DNA from: Zonotrichia leucophrys gambelii
Lineage: Eukaryota; Chordata; Aves; Passeriformes; Passerellidae
Direction of reading: 5' to 3'
DNA: 64,000 nt
Assembly (NCBI RefSeq): GCF_028769735.1
Contig: NC_088171.1
Location: forward strand, 57,319,613-57,383,612
The stretch's first letter is position 1; each line of letters begins with the position of its first letter. The position numbers were made by a program, and so were the translations under genes. Below are positions 12,229 through 25,108 of this stretch, in pieces. A model generated the notes under the pieces. The model ran no database searches. It saw only the letters and a program-made list of their open reading frames with translations, and had not been told where the DNA came from.

Positions 12229-12412
12229 GCAGTCCACAATAAATTTAGATTCTTTTGACCATCTCACAGTCTCCCTGTCTCTCTCATCATTGCTGATAAA
12301 AAAGCAGTGTTTCTTAACTAATTTCTAACTAATGATTGCTTGGCTTCAAGTTTTTCACAACTCACAGCATGACGTCATATACATATTGTACAATTCCTTA
12401 TGGAATATCCTC

Positions 12413-13464
12413 TGTTATCGAACTGCCATGAACTGGTTTTTGGTACCAGGGGGACTACCAGTGTGGCTTTTTTGAGAAGTTGCTATAAACTTCCTTCATG
12501 TACAGCAGAGCCAGTTCCTGGTGGCTGCAAAGACAGATGTGCTGCTGGTCAAGGCTGGGCCAATTAGAAATGGTGCCAATGCTTCTTTGATAACAGGTTT
12601 AAGAAGAAAAAAGAAAAGAGTTATTTGCACAGTTTTCATTGTGGCCAAAGAAGAGCAGAGTGAGAGCATGTGAGAGGAACAACTCTGCAGACACCAAGGT
12701 CAGTGATGAAGGAGAGGAAGGAGGTGCTCCAGGCACAGGAGCTGAGATTTCTCCACTGCCTATGGTGAAGACCATGGTGAAGCAGCTGTGCCTCTGCAGT
12801 CCATGGAGGACCGCAGGGATGCAGAGGTACACCTGCAACCCAGGAAGGAGCCCACACCACAGTGGGTAGATGCCTTGAGGAGGCCCCATGCATCCTGTGG
12901 GAGGCCAATGGCAAGAGGAATTCTCACTGGACCAGCTTTGAAGGACTGCACCCTGTGGAAGAGTGACCCATGCTGCAGCAGTTTTGGGAGGACTGTTGCC
13001 CAGGGAATGGACTCACATTGCAGCAGTTCACAGAGAGCTGTTACTTGTGAGATGGAAGTTGTGAGATGGAAGTTGAAGGACCTGTGGGAGGGACCTTATG
13101 GTGCGGCAGGAAAAGGACTTGTCTCCCTGAGCAGCACGAAAACCTCAAGGGATGAACTGACCATAACCCCCATTCCCTGTCTCCTTCCATTGTTGGGGTA
13201 GGAGATGGAGCTAGGTAGCAAGGGGGAGGGTTTTTCTAAGATCTTATTTTACTTCCCATTATCCTGCTCTGATTTTGTTTATAATAAATTCACTTTATAT
13301 ATCTTATTGGAGCCTGTTTTGTTCAGGATGGCATTTGATGAGTGATCTTCCTAGTCCTTAGCTCATGAACCCTTCACTATATTTTCTCCTTCCTGTCTGG
13401 CTGTGGAAGGGAGTGATAGAGCAGCTTTGGTGGGTGCGTGGCATTCAGCCAGCATTAACCTACA
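12413..13464 (+). mobile_element. ERVL-type LTR, 1.05 kb, copy 1
   Basis: It is homologous over its whole length to the LTR at 21388-22443. Shared landmarks are CTGGTTTTTGGTA near the start, GAGGAACAACTCTGCAGACAC, GTGAAGACCATGGTGAAGCA, AATAAA (13283-13288) and a terminal part with CAGCCAGCATTAACC. The family is a GC-rich bird ERVL-type LTR that I know from passerines. The right border is uncertain (13464-13467) and no TSD is evident. A private 14-base tandem duplication (GTGAGATGGAAGTT) lies at 13047-13074. The frames inside it (12639-12869, 12788-13201) are not viral genes. Confidence 0.85.
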
Positions 13465-14516
13465 GCACTGAATCGCACAGAAATAGGAAAGTTTCAACTC
13501 TAAAGCAAAACCAGAGTTTATGCTACCTTCTGCAATAGTCTCTTGTGACTTATGAGAATGAATAGAAAAATAATTATTTCTCCAAAAGAAAATGAAATAA
13601 TAATAATTCTTTCTCCAAAAGTAGGATACTTCTGGCTACTCCTTAATTAAAGTAACCTACATACAACAGGGAAGATAGTATGGTATTTAAGTTTTAAAAA
13701 ATTGGTATTTAAGTAAAGAAATCACCGGAGACTGATTTATAGTGGGATTTGAGTTGTAGACAATTGTGGTTACTGTGGTAGATTTGCACAGTTTAACTCA
13801 GTTATCCTTTTAAAAAGGAAATGCAAGATTACCCATAAGAGTGTCAGTTACAATAAGCAATGATAAATAAGTCACTTTTGCAGGAAGGATCTATATTTTC
13901 CATTTCCACATTGCCTCCCACCCCTTTTTTTTTTAAATACTTTATTTTAGGCTAGAAAACTCCATGAGGTGCAAACTCTGTTTAGCCCGGGACAAGTATT
14001 CTTTAAAAGTTAATCCTTAAAAAAAGTCTGCTTTTCTTGCTGTAATGCATACTAATGATTTTAGGATTTTTTAATTATATTTTTCTTTCTAGGATTCCAC
14101 AAATTTTCTTGATATTTTGTTATGAAAATTACACATAATTTTCAGTAAGAGCCGAATAAATTGTTTTATTGTCATACATGCTCATGCCTGTTGTTACTAC
14201 AGATGGATAACTGCTCAGATGCCTAGAGATGTTTCCTTCTGGCGTGCCAAATATGTTTTGCTTAATATGTAAATTTAAACCCATACTTAACTGCAGACAT
14301 TACATGGAAGTTTACACTGAGTTTTATTTCACCCCTCCTTCATAATGTGTTAAATTTTATCTATGGAACTGTTAATGTTGCTTCTGAAATTTCCCTACAG
14401 TTCGTTGTCAAGTCCTTACACAATATGAATGGGAGCTTTAGTTACCTAAATTTCAAAATTGTTATTTAGAATGAAACATGTTGATCATCTTGAGTGCCAT
14501 CATGAAGCGTGTATAG
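13465..14516. other. Non-coding stretch, nothing recognised
   Basis: AT-rich sequence with no long frame. A small imperfect duplication around TTTCTCCAAAAG occurs near 13578-13622. Nothing else was recognised. Confidence 0.5.
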
Positions 14517-14760
14517 AATAACCAGGGGATCAGGTCCAGCCACGATTAATTTATGAAAGGCAGGTCCGCTCTGAGTAACTCTATCCTTTTATGACAGCAA
14601 GACTCAGTGAACGAGGGAAAGGCTGTTTATGTTAGTGCTGACAATAACTACTTGGACTTTTGTAAAGCTTTTGATGCTGATTCTCACAACATTCTCCTGA
14701 AAAAACTGGCTACTCACTGCTTGGATGTGACAATTGCTTTCTAGAATAAGTCTTATAAGT
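14517..14760 (+). mobile_element. Ancient CR1-like reverse-transcriptase fragment
   Basis: On the plus strand, translation from 14649 gives Y-L-D-F-C-K-A-F-D followed by S-H-N-I-L-L-K-K-L, the motif A region of a CR1 reverse transcriptase. This is the part of the polymerase that carries a metal-binding aspartate. The upstream segment (AGGTCCGCTCTGAGTAACTC, then CTTTTATGACA) corresponds to the preceding part of the palm, but with stops and frame changes. No 3' end or terminal repeat is attached. Divergence from the other CR1 copies here suggests an old insertion. It is a pseudogene fragment with no coding capacity. Confidence 0.75.
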
Positions 14761-17700
14761 TGACTAAGACAAGATATTTTTAACTGTTTCTCCTCTTTTC
14801 TCTTTTTTTGAAAGTAAAAATTAGACATACCCCAGGCACACTCCCAAGAAATACATAGAGTTTTCTATTATGAATATTATGACATTAAGCATTCGAAGAT
14901 CTGAAAACTCTGAAGCAAGAAGTATGTTGACTACTTAACTCATTGCTAGTACACAATATCAAAGAAATGGGAAACCCTTGATCCATTTTTTCTCCATCAG
15001 AAAGAATTAATTTTAAAGTGCACATTAACTTCTCAAAAGTCAAGAAAGTATGGGAATGCCTTCTGGAATAAAACAGTTTTTTAAAACCAAACAATCCATC
15101 CTTCTGAGGACGAATGAATCACAAAGTTGTTTGTTTTGTATAGCAGGTTGACAGCCTATTATTTTACCTTTCCACTTTGTTAAATATAAAATTTCACACA
15201 TTGTTTCCCATAGAGAAAAAATAGTATGTATTATGACTGAGTTAATGCAGTTGAAGACAAATGGTTTCTCAGAGTTTGACTGTTTCTGTATTGCTCAGGA
15301 TCTTGAAAAAATGTCATGTTCTATGTAGGTCCTGTTAAATAAGATAATTAACAAACTGGACATATACTGTATACTACTCTATTTTCAGGCTAAAATCTGA
15401 AGCTGCAGATAATTTAGGCAAAGCTGAGGGAAGCTACTCAGTCATATGTGTGTAGATAGGCATTGCAAAAATAGAAAGCATACTGTAATTTATCACAGTT
15501 CCCATTATTGGTCCAAACAGCCAGCAAATCATAACAAAATCATGAAATTCCTATGTGTTTTAACTGTTTTGCTACAAAAATTAGCTAAATTATCATATTA
15601 GGTAAATGTTTAGGGAATTGTTTATTTTTCTAACTATTCCATCCCTGAACAGTAGAAATAGAATCCTTGTAGCACTTAAGGTTGATCTGTAGTATGTTGT
15701 TCTGTAGTATGTACGTAGCATGTAGTATTCCATTTGTTAGTTTTGAAGAAAAAAGATTGTGTACATGATTTTGCACTGAAACATTCTCTCCCAACTTTCT
15801 CCTTGATTGTGCAAAACTCATCAGTATTATTGAACGCAAATTGAATCAAAATAAAGAATGATTTGCAGTAGAATACTTGAACCCTACATTGTGAAAATTA
15901 GGGAATTTTTTAAAAGAAATGGTGACCAATGTATTGAAATATTCATTGGGAAAGAATATTTTACAGAACATTTCCATAGAGAAAAGCAAAACAGCAGATT
16001 TCTTAGAAAATTTACGTTTGGCAGCTGGATTTATTACCTCCACATGTTGCCAAGCAAGAGAACTTTTCTGAACCAAGTGTACTCAGAAAGGGTATCCTCT
16101 AGAGTAGTTCATACTGTTATTAATGACAAAAAATTTAGGGCAAGAAATAAATCTGGGTTATCAACAGAGTATATATTGTTTCGATACATCTACTTCATCT
16201 CTTATACTGTCAGTCTTCTAAAACATAGATTGCTGGAAGTTCAGATTTTGTTCCTATTAAAATGTGAATAGAGAATAAAGTCAGACACAAGTAGGCATAT
16301 GCTTATGGTGAAAGATATAAGCATATAAGGCTTATGCTGAAAGATCTCTGTTTCCTTTTGTATGACAGGAAAACTTCTAGTTTTCAAAACTAAACTTACA
16401 GTAGGAAGTCCATGCTGAAGACTACATTTACTTCTGCACTTGTTCATAGTGAAGAAGATGTTCATATGTGGTTTCTAAGGAAGACAGTGAATACATGTAA
16501 GTACTATAATACCTCCAGAAAGCACAAGCAAAAGGTAATTGAAACCTACCTTCATAGTCTCAGCTAAACCATAGGAAACAAAAAGAGATATGGGAGGCTT
16601 TTTGTAATGAAACAAGATTCAGCTGAAGAGAACTCTTTCAACTGTTTCCTTTTCCACATCAAATCTTTTAATGTGAGAGCCCCCTTTGATTTTACTCCAA
16701 AGCATTTTCTGCACTCTTAGACCACACCATCATTATTCGAACAAATAGAGACTGTTTATTAAGCAAAGAAGGAGAGAACTGCACACCCAAAGTAACTTTC
16801 TTCATTTTTTAAAAGAAGCCATGCAAATGAAGATAAAGCATGAATTCTGCTACTCCTAAGTTGGTTTGTGCAAAATTATTTTTAGCACCATTGTCCTACA
16901 AATAACCAAGATGCCTCTGGGTTGTATGTGAGGGTTGATTATTGCCACATGTGAAAGGCCTAGAGCAATTAAGAGTCAACTCAGTATTAGCAAATCAGCC
17001 TTTGCAGGGACCCTGTATTTGTTTGTTACCAGCCCATAAAAATCTTTCTTATCATGACCACCAGACACAAGCACAGAAGCCCAAAGGGATATAGTACTCT
17101 ACTGATATAAAAATAAAATACAATGTCCAGTAATCATAACTGTTTCAATGCTTCTGTCAGCACAATTTTCCATTTTGGAAAAGATTGTGTACATTCTACA
17201 GGAATTCTGAAGGCTTCATCATGCCAGTGCATCCCCAGAAGTGGCACCTTCTAGGTTTTTGCAACACAGCCAAGTTCTTCTCTGTTAAAAGGCCAAGTAA
17301 ATAAGAGGAATGATAGAATGAAAAAAAAAATTAAAATGGCTCCTGGCACAAACAGGACGAGCATATTTTTTTACCATTTTCTTCTAGAATTTTGACAATT
17401 CTAGGAGAAAAACTACCACATATTCAGATGTATCTATCCAGGTGTAGCTAGTCTGTTGGCTTCAGGTCTTTGTATGTACTGCAACCACAATGAAGCATAG
17501 ACTTTCCTCTTCCAGTTAAAGAGGTCCCCAGGCAAAGGAGTTCCAAGACAGTTCCAAATGGCCAGGCAACAATCTCTATGATGTTATACTCGTGGCACTG
17601 ACCTCTTACTATGCTCTAATGGTACTTTATTGGAAGTTCAGGTTACTTTTTACAATACAGAGAAAAATTACTGTCTTTGCTTCTCTAACAAAAGATGCTT

Positions 17701-19156
17701 CTCATGTTGTTTCATGCTCAGAAATAATATCTTGGTTTACTCATACTGTGATGAAAATAACTAATATAAACTGGTTTGTCCTAGTCATGGACACGATACT
17801 CTGGATTTTTCTCACAAAAACATATTTTGCCTAAACTAATTTTTTTCTGACCTTGCAGTTTCCTTCCTTCCTGAAAGGAAGGACAACAAGGCTGCATAAA
17901 ATAAGTAGTGTGACAATGCTTGGTATATTGTTAAGCAATTCTTATTGACTCAAGTTCAATAATACTTACTTTTAAGCATTGATCTATTCCTAAATTCGTA
18001 ATTTGCTGGGACTGAGTTACTCCAAGTTATCATGTGTTTGGTACTTTACTGAATTACAGCTCAGTTTTCACTCCAGAATCTGATAAAAATTTAAGATACA
18101 ACTGAAGGGAGATATTTTTTGTGAAATTCAGAAGTGGAGTCTCTGGACAATATAAATTAACATTTGCTACAAATTGTCATGTCAATTTTTTGCTCTGAGA
18201 TCATACTGTGGAGCAAGGAAGACAAATCTCCTGGCTTCAGAAACGAGCATTAGAGAGGGCTGAGAAGAAAATATTATTTTCTACAGAACCCAAAACTTAT
18301 TTAAAACCTTATTGTCATAACCTGAACCGTAAAATGCCATAAGCTGAAGCAAAAACTTCTATTAATTTTTCTTTAGTGTTCAAGTTTCCTGGTTAATAAA
18401 AATGTAATTTTATTTTAAAGGTGAATTGCTAATCCACAGATAAAGGACACAGATGTGTGTTGTGTTGACTTACTTTTCTGATCCTTATAAGGAACGTGAT
18501 TTAGTGGGGCAGGGATTGGAGTTTGAATTTGCAGTGTTTCATAATTGTGAAATGCAACATTGCTTACCTCTGTCTGTATAACACAGCTGTGTCTTAGCTG
18601 CTTAGAGTTTATTTATCCACTCTGAGGTGTTAGTTCTGGATGAGCAATCATGGGTTTACATGGGCTAAAAATCTGCTTCTAAATCTTATACAGAGAAATC
18701 CTTTGTTTCCTGCTGGAAACCAAGAAGTTTAAAATAAAGTTTTGGAAAGCTAGAAGAACAACATTGTGACACTTGAAGCCAGCTGAGAAGGTTTCCCCAG
18801 ATCAAGGAATTCCACCATGCAGAGATGGTATCTGTTATATACTGTGCAATTTAAGGAAACTTCTCTAAGCTTCTGTCTATCCAGTAAATTTTTACAGGTT
18901 AGCACCTCCAAGTATATGGACATAGGACACAAATCCCCATTGGGTACTTGAAAAAACTTTCAATGTCATGAAAACTTAGTTCTTGTAATAAGATTACTCT
19001 CCAAGAAAGTTATCTCAATAGAATGGATAGCCAATAATACATTATATTAGCAGTTCAAAACTGAATGTGCTGGATTAGAATTATTTAACTCTTTTTAATA
19101 GTTTATTTTTATTATTATTATTGCCATAATTACAGGTTACCTCACTAGTCAGTTAT
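14761..19156. other. Long AT-rich stretch without a recognised gene
   Basis: The longest frame is 137 codons (plus strand, 15858-16271), about the longest expected by chance in 64 kb of such DNA; it has no recognisable domain. A perfect 10-base inverted repeat (ATATGCTTAT, 16297-16306 and 16317-16326) is present. A stretch near 16700-16830 has a minus-strand AATAAA and LTR-like texture but no borders. Nothing else was recognised. Confidence 0.45.
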
Positions 19157-19559
19157 TGTAGCATGGGTCCCCGCTGGGTAATAATTAGCATTGACTCCAT
19201 GATTCCAGAAGGCTGGCTGTTTAATCACTTTGCTTTGCTTTGCTATGCTATGCTATGCTATGCTATATTTCTAAGAAAAGTCATTGTTCTTGCAGACAGT
19301 CCAATACAGCTTTGACCCAATTGGTCAATTGAATCCAAAACACTCTTTGGTAAACAAATCTCCATAACACATTCCACATGTGCATAACAACAGGTGCAGC
19401 AAGTGAAGATAAGAATTGTTTATCATTCTTTTCCCTGTTCTTCTCATAGCCTTCCCCAGGAAAATGCCTGGGAAAGTAGTGCCTATTGCTTTCTGTGACC
19501 AGAGAGCAGCAGCCACAGAAGGGAAATAAAACAGATTGCTTGCAATCATGCAATCAACA
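19157..19559 (-). mobile_element. ERVK-like LTR, reverse orientation
   Basis: On the minus strand this is a close relative of the LTR at 45570-45955: a 43-base identical block lies at 19386-19428 here and 45693-45735 there. Both also share the preceding segment CAGGCATTTTCCTGGGGAAG. It ends on the minus strand CCCATGCTACA. The probable 5' end is near 19559 and no matching TSD was found. The family also includes the copies at 30940, 31822 and 62096. Confidence 0.82.
19231..19265. repeat. (TTTGC)n/(TATGC)n pentanucleotide repeat
   Basis: About seven 5-base units, TTTGC first and then TATGC. It lies inside the reverse LTR at 19157-19559, between the poly(A) region and the upstream part, and is absent from the related copy at 45570-45955. 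It is therefore a local expansion. Confidence 0.92.
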
Positions 19560-21387
19560 CGACTCCAACATGACTCCAATTTATAAAAATAATTTTTAGA
19601 AAGCATCTTTTCCCAGCTTGCTTCTTTAGGAAATCTGAGACCAGATCACTTTTAAGTGGTGGTAGGGTTCACCCTGCTTTAGCATGGATTCTTTGAGGAG
19701 GGAAATTTCAGCTTGATATGATGTACGGCATTAACTTCAGAATACAGTGACATTTTGGTGACCTTTTTATCAGGGAACTGAATAATAGTGAAAAAAAAGA
19801 ATAAGTGAAGTTAGCAAGCATTTCACACACTGCACACAAAATATTTGGAATTACAATGATCCTTCAGTGTTCAGCCCCCTAAAACAGCCCAGCAAAGCAC
19901 AGCACAGCACACACTCTGAAGGCATTACCTCATGGATGCCTAGCCGCTTACACTTTATTTGATCACCATCTCTTGCTGGAGAAAGTTTTAACTAAAGCAC
20001 AATTTAGGCATTCTGTATTATAAAATTAGTTGTTCTTAAAGTAATATATATAAAATTCAATTACTACATATAACATTTTATGACAGAGATTTGAATGCAT
20101 TTTCCTTTTTTTCCAATAATACTCTGGGTTGTCAGAAGGACTTGTCTTTTTTCTATCATACTGGGAGGAAAGATAAAATTTATAATAGAGGTTGCCAAAG
20201 GTGAAGGGATTGAAGGACATTATAATACAAAATTAAATGTATTTATTTGAGAAAAAGAAACCCCACTCCTTTGTCAAAAATATATTTAGTAAAATGACCT
20301 ATAAATACTGCATATACTCCATATCAGGCACTATTGACAAATTTTTTTTTCAGTTTTCCAATCTGTTAAACAAGTGCTTATGGAATAGATAACACCCCCT
20401 CTGTCCCATCAGGTGTAAATACTTTACGCCAGTAAAGTATTTAAATTCTCTGGCTCTACATATATGATGTAGATGTGCTCTCAGTTTTATCTGTGAAGCC
20501 TGTAATATCTGAGCAGAGGAATGAAGAATAAAAAATGCAAAAGTGAACTGTGCAACCTGGTGGGGGCAAGATTAGATGGGTTTTTTATGAGTTACTGTGC
20601 TATAAGAAGACAAAGGAGCAAATCCACTAGGGCTTAGACTTCAGAACTGTGATCTCTCAAGGAAAACAGTATGCAAAAAGTTATAACTACTGAGTCTTGA
20701 AAACTCAAGGCATAAATCATGGTAGCAGTGAAAAAGTTCAACTTTAAAGCAAATCACCTATCACCTGAGTGTGATAAAATCTATTGGTGCTTCAGAAACT
20801 AGAAAGTTCTCAATCTCCTTACAGCTGTTTTTTTAACCAAGGTCTCAAGCCCTTTCAAAGTGCAATGAAAATGCTGCTTCTCTTTTGTTTTTTCTTCCAG
20901 ATGAGACAGCAAATGTTCTTCAAAGTTACTCTGTTTCTTCAGGGATTCAGTTCAGATAAAATAGCAATCAACCTGAAATTTTTCACCCTCTCAAATTAAA
21001 TCTGTATTGTTCTGTATTAAATTCATATGTGGTTAACGTCATGTTGAATCTTGTTGGATTGAAGAGTATCTGGGTGTTGGGCCCCATATTATCACAAAAA
21101 TTACTGCAAACACTCTGGAAAAAAACTGCATTTTTGCTTCAGGACCTGAACTGGGCTTTCATAAGCCAAAATATCTAATTCAATGAGCTCAGTTACAGTC
21201 TCTTAAATGACTTCAACAACAATATATAACCAAAGATCTAGTATTGAAAACTGCAGTGATGAGACAGAGCCAAGTTCTTTCCAACTTCCATGTAGGGAAC
21301 TCACATTTTTAGTTTCTCAACAGGTCTGTTTACACATCTCATAAATGTTTTAAATGAGAGAAAATGGTTATCAGTGGGTTATGATGA
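19560..21387. other. Non-coding stretch, nothing recognised
   Basis: AT-rich with frames under 95 codons; no transposon or RNA recognised. Confidence 0.5.
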
Positions 21388-22443
21388 TGTATTGGGTTTG
21401 CATGATCTGGTTTTTGGTAGCAGGATGGCTTCTGTGAACTTCTAGAAGCTTCCCCAATGTCAGGCAGAGCCAGTCTCTGGAGGCTCCAAAGATGGACATG
21501 CCACTGGCTAAAGCTGTGTCAATTAGAAACGGTGGTAATTCCTCTGTGATAACAAATTTAAGATGAAATCAAAACAAAGGTTGAGGCACAGTTTTCATTG
21601 TGGCCAGAGAAGAGCAGAGTGAGAACATATAAGAGGAACAACTCTGCAGACACTAAAGTCAGTGATGAAGGAGGTGCTCTAGGCACGGGAGATGAGATTT
21701 CCCCGCTGCCCGTGGTGAAGACCATGGTGAAGCAGCTGTGCCCCTGCAGCCCATGGAGGACCGCCAGGATGCAGAGGTACACCTGCAGCCCATGGAGGAG
21801 CCCCATGCTGGAGCAGGCGGATGCCTGAGAAGAGGCTGTGATCCTGTGGGAGGTCCAGGGAGAGAGGGCCTTGCTCTCAGGCCACACCAGACTGTCCTTC
21901 AAGGAGTGCACCCTGCGGAAGAGTGACCCATGCCGCAGCAGTTATGGGAGGACTGTTGTCTAGGGAATGGACTCACACTGCAGCAGTTTACAGAAAGCTG
22001 TTGCTTGTGATATGGAGTCATGTCAGAGAAGTTCATGGAGAACTGTCTCCTGTGGGAGGGATCCCATGGTGCAGCAGGCAAACACCTCTTCCCCCTGAGC
22101 AATGGGATGAAGCCATGCGTGCTGAACTTACCTTAACCCTCATTCCCTATCTGTGCCATGGAGGTTGCGCAGGAAGGAGGGAGGGCTGTACAGAAGGTGT
22201 TTTTGAGGTCTTATTTTTCTTCTCATTATCCTGCTCTAATTTTGTTAACAATAAATTAACTTTATATCTCTAATTAGAACCTGTTTAACCTATGGTAGTA
22301 TTTAATGAGTGCTCTCTCTTCCGGTCTTCATCTCAACTTGTGAACCCTTGGTTAAACTTTTTTCTCCTCTGCCCAGCTGCAGAGGGGAGTGAGTAAGTGG
22401 ATTTCATGGGTTCCTGGTATCTGGCCAGTGTCAACCCATGACA
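21388..22443 (+). mobile_element. ERVL-type solo LTR, 1.06 kb, copy 2
   Basis: It has canonical ends TGTATTGGG...CCCATGACA and a perfect 5-base TSD, GATGA (21383-21387 and 22444-22448); 5 bases is the ERVL-type length. An AATAAA signal is at 22250-22255 in a segment ending CTAATTAGAACCTGTTTAAC. It is a full-length homologue of the LTR at 12413-13464, same orientation, 9 kb away. No internal retroviral sequence adjoins it, so it is a solo LTR. Both copies keep a homologous 76-codon frame (here 21598-21828), most simply shared descent. Confidence 0.92.
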
Positions 22444-25040
22444 GATGAAAAAGCAATACAGAATAAGGGAAGGTAAATGAAATAAAATATGCACAACCAC
22501 ACTGATTTATGTAATGTTGCCAAAGAGATGGTGGATTACTGAAATAAGCACATGTAGTTATTTTCCCCACCAAGACCAAATATTTGATAGAAAGCTGTTT
22601 CAGGCTTTTCCTCTGTAGACCAGATTTTAGTTGCTAGAAATGAGCCAGGGTGAGGATTTTGTCTTTGTTGAGGTACAATGAGTTTCATCTACTGAAAATA
22701 GTGTGAAAATAGTGTTAGATGTAAAAATTACTTAGACAAACAAACCTAACAAATCTCAACTCTAGATACAAAACATCATGGGAAAAATTAGGGATCCAAA
22801 GGAGAGAAGAATGCTGAGCAAGAAGATGCCTACATCAGGCATAAAAAATATTTCGAAAGAGGAGCTGAGTCAAAAAGTATCCTGGACTGTCTTCTGTAGC
22901 CTAATCTCTACATCAAGCCCTTCCCCCATAAGCTCGCCAAAGCAAAAAGCTTTGTCATATTTTATCTTAAATTCCAGACAGAACAGTCTGCCAGTCATTA
23001 GGAAACTAATTTTTGGTTACTGTCCTGCTTCAGGATATATGACAATTTTTATCACCTTGGTAAATACTTAGCCCAGACAGATGTAATCATTGCATCTGTG
23101 TTGCCCTTGGACTTTTCTGTGGAGAATGATGATTTTTGTGGTGATTATTATTAAACTAGGAAGGCAGAATGAAAATTAGTGGGACATGGCAATAAAGCAC
23201 AGAAGACATCCATATCACTAATGACCAAGCTGCTTTTACAGATTTTTTTCCCTGTGTTTTTATGCTGGTATCACATTGTCATCAGCGTAGTTGGTATAGA
23301 ACTTCAGACACAGACTAACATTTCCAACGGTGTAGCTCAGTTTATTTGTCTAGTGATTTTAATTTCAAGGACAAAAAATACCCATGGATTTTTTTTTTAC
23401 TTGGAGCAGAAAGGAATGGAAACCCAGTTTCTTTTCTATTTGTAAGGACATGCACATCTTGTAAGACAAAAACATTGTGGAGGAGTCCCCTCTTAAACCA
23501 CTGACAGCACAGCACATAACAAAGAATGCAAAAGACTGAATAGATAGAATTAATGAAGTTTTATTTGTTCATTTGTCTGTTCAGTATGATAACAAAAACG
23601 GCCAGATAGCTGCTTAAAATCAACATAGAGGCCCCAAAAATTCTGAATATCAACATTGCTGATTAGTCTTGCATTATTACTTCTGCTCAGCTTCAGGAAA
23701 ATATCTGAAATTTTTCCATTTCAGTCTCATTTCTTACCCTCCTTTGCAAGTTTTTGCACAGGAATCTATAATTCCATCCAAGGAGATGCAGGCTGCAGGA
23801 ACAAGTTAGAGTCTGGAAATTTGGACTTTTCAAGTTTTCATTCCATCTGTGACATTCTATTCACAAACTACAGCAAGATGCTTCCCCTTTCTGTCTCAGA
23901 TTGCCCATTAATGCACAGCTCCAAATGCAGGTGACCTGAATCTCTGCTTACATATCAATTCTGCCCAAAAGCCATGTTGCATGGATTCCTGTTCTATATC
24001 CAAGAAAGGCAGAAGTGGCAAAGCAGGCCCTGTATAGCATGATGGCAATCAAAATTATATTTTGATGAGATAATGGGACTGCAGACACTAAAGCTCTAGT
24101 TGAGGATCTAATGAGTTTACTCCATAGAAAGTAATGATTTTTACACTTTCCTTTCCCCCAGACAAAAAAATTTGAATTCATAGCCTTGCTAGAAATTGCC
24201 TTGAAGGGAATAAGGCACTCAGCTAAATAATTCTACATACCTTTCAAAAGACCATGAAAGATTATTAGATTTATAAAGCACTTTTATATTTCTCATTGCT
24301 ATCTGTATGCTCATTTTGCATTTCTGTTACTGAATACTGTTGCTGTAAACAAGAGACATTAAGACTGAGTGACAATACTAACAAAACATAAAAAGGTCAA
24401 AGTATTATAATTGGAAAAGATTTTTTCCAAGATCCATAAGGCACAAATGCTTAAATCCTGGTGATCTCTACACCAATATCAGTGGGGTTACCCTACTAGT
24501 GCTGATGATCTGCTACCCTGTCCCTTGCCTACCAATGGTCAACTGCTAGTAGAAAATCCATGCAAATTTTTGCACACTGGCATGTCTACAAATACATCCT
24601 TCACTGAATAAACTGCAAAGTCAAAAAAGTCTTCCTCTAATTTAAAATAAATATGAAGTCAAGTATATAAAAATGAATGAGGAGTAAGTTATTAACACTG
24701 TATAAGGATAGTGTCTAGCTTCCACTTTTTTAGATGAGATATTTTGCTTTGAAAAATTTGTAAAGAACCTTTTTTAAGGAAGTATATTTTCTGCTTGTTA
24801 ATCCAAGATATTAATGCATTATTTCCTTTTTCATTGTATCTCACAATCTTACTTGTTTATGCCATTTTTTTCTTTTGCTGTGTATATCTCTCCAGAGCAC
24901 TGTAATTAAATTTTAAATTCTTAAGATACAAGGATACCTGTGTGAGCATTGCTTTTCTCACTGAGAGAAATCCTCAAACCAAACAACATATTCATAATTT
25001 TCCAAGCCTCCCTGTAGGAAGGGTGGAAATCAATAACCAA
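22444..25040. other. Non-coding stretch, nothing recognised
   Basis: No frame above 100 codons, no known repeat and no structured RNA recognised. Confidence 0.5.
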
Positions 25041-25108
25041 CAGAAAGACAGAAAAGACAGAAAGACAGGAAAGACAGGAAAGACAGGAAGACAGGAAGAA
25101 AAGAAAAG
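25041..25108. repeat. AGACAGGAA-type purine minisatellite
   Basis: A purine-only tract on the plus strand except for regularly spaced C, built from GAAAGACAG and GGAAAGACA units of 8-10 bases and fading into GAAAA repeats. A plus-strand frame running through it codes only low-complexity Lys/Gly/Thr repeats. Confidence 0.9.

Larger units (their letters stand above)
11584..12295 (+). mobile_element. Old LTR interrupted by a nested LTR
   Basis: The outer parts (about 11584-11855 and 12235-12295) match the LTR at 36513-36853 along its length: both share GACTTTGGACCTGGTTA (one base different in the other copy), AGATTTGATAA and GATGCCTTGGCA. A TATATAAG box is at 11838-11845. An AATAAA signal is at 12238-12243 and now lies beyond the inserted LTR. 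Removing the insertion rejoins TATA, poly(A) signal and U5 in the right order. The ends have drifted (TG/CA not intact) and no clean TSD remains, which makes it one of the older LTRs here. Confidence 0.78.

Noticed and set aside
12788..13201. 137-codon frame with LTR sequence
   Set aside because: It lies entirely within a GC-rich LTR and differs in frame from the equivalent region of the second copy, so it is not a gene.
15858..16271. 137-codon plus-strand frame
   Set aside because: By my rough estimate one frame of this length is expected by chance in 64 kb of AT-rich DNA. No domain, exon boundary or codon pattern supports it.
16690..16840. Possible reverse LTR with AATAAA
   Set aside because: No TG/CA borders, TATA box or target duplication could be placed.
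25041..25108. Regular repeat array (CRISPR-like at first glance)
   Set aside because: Units are short, contiguous and without unique spacers, so it is a simple minisatellite.
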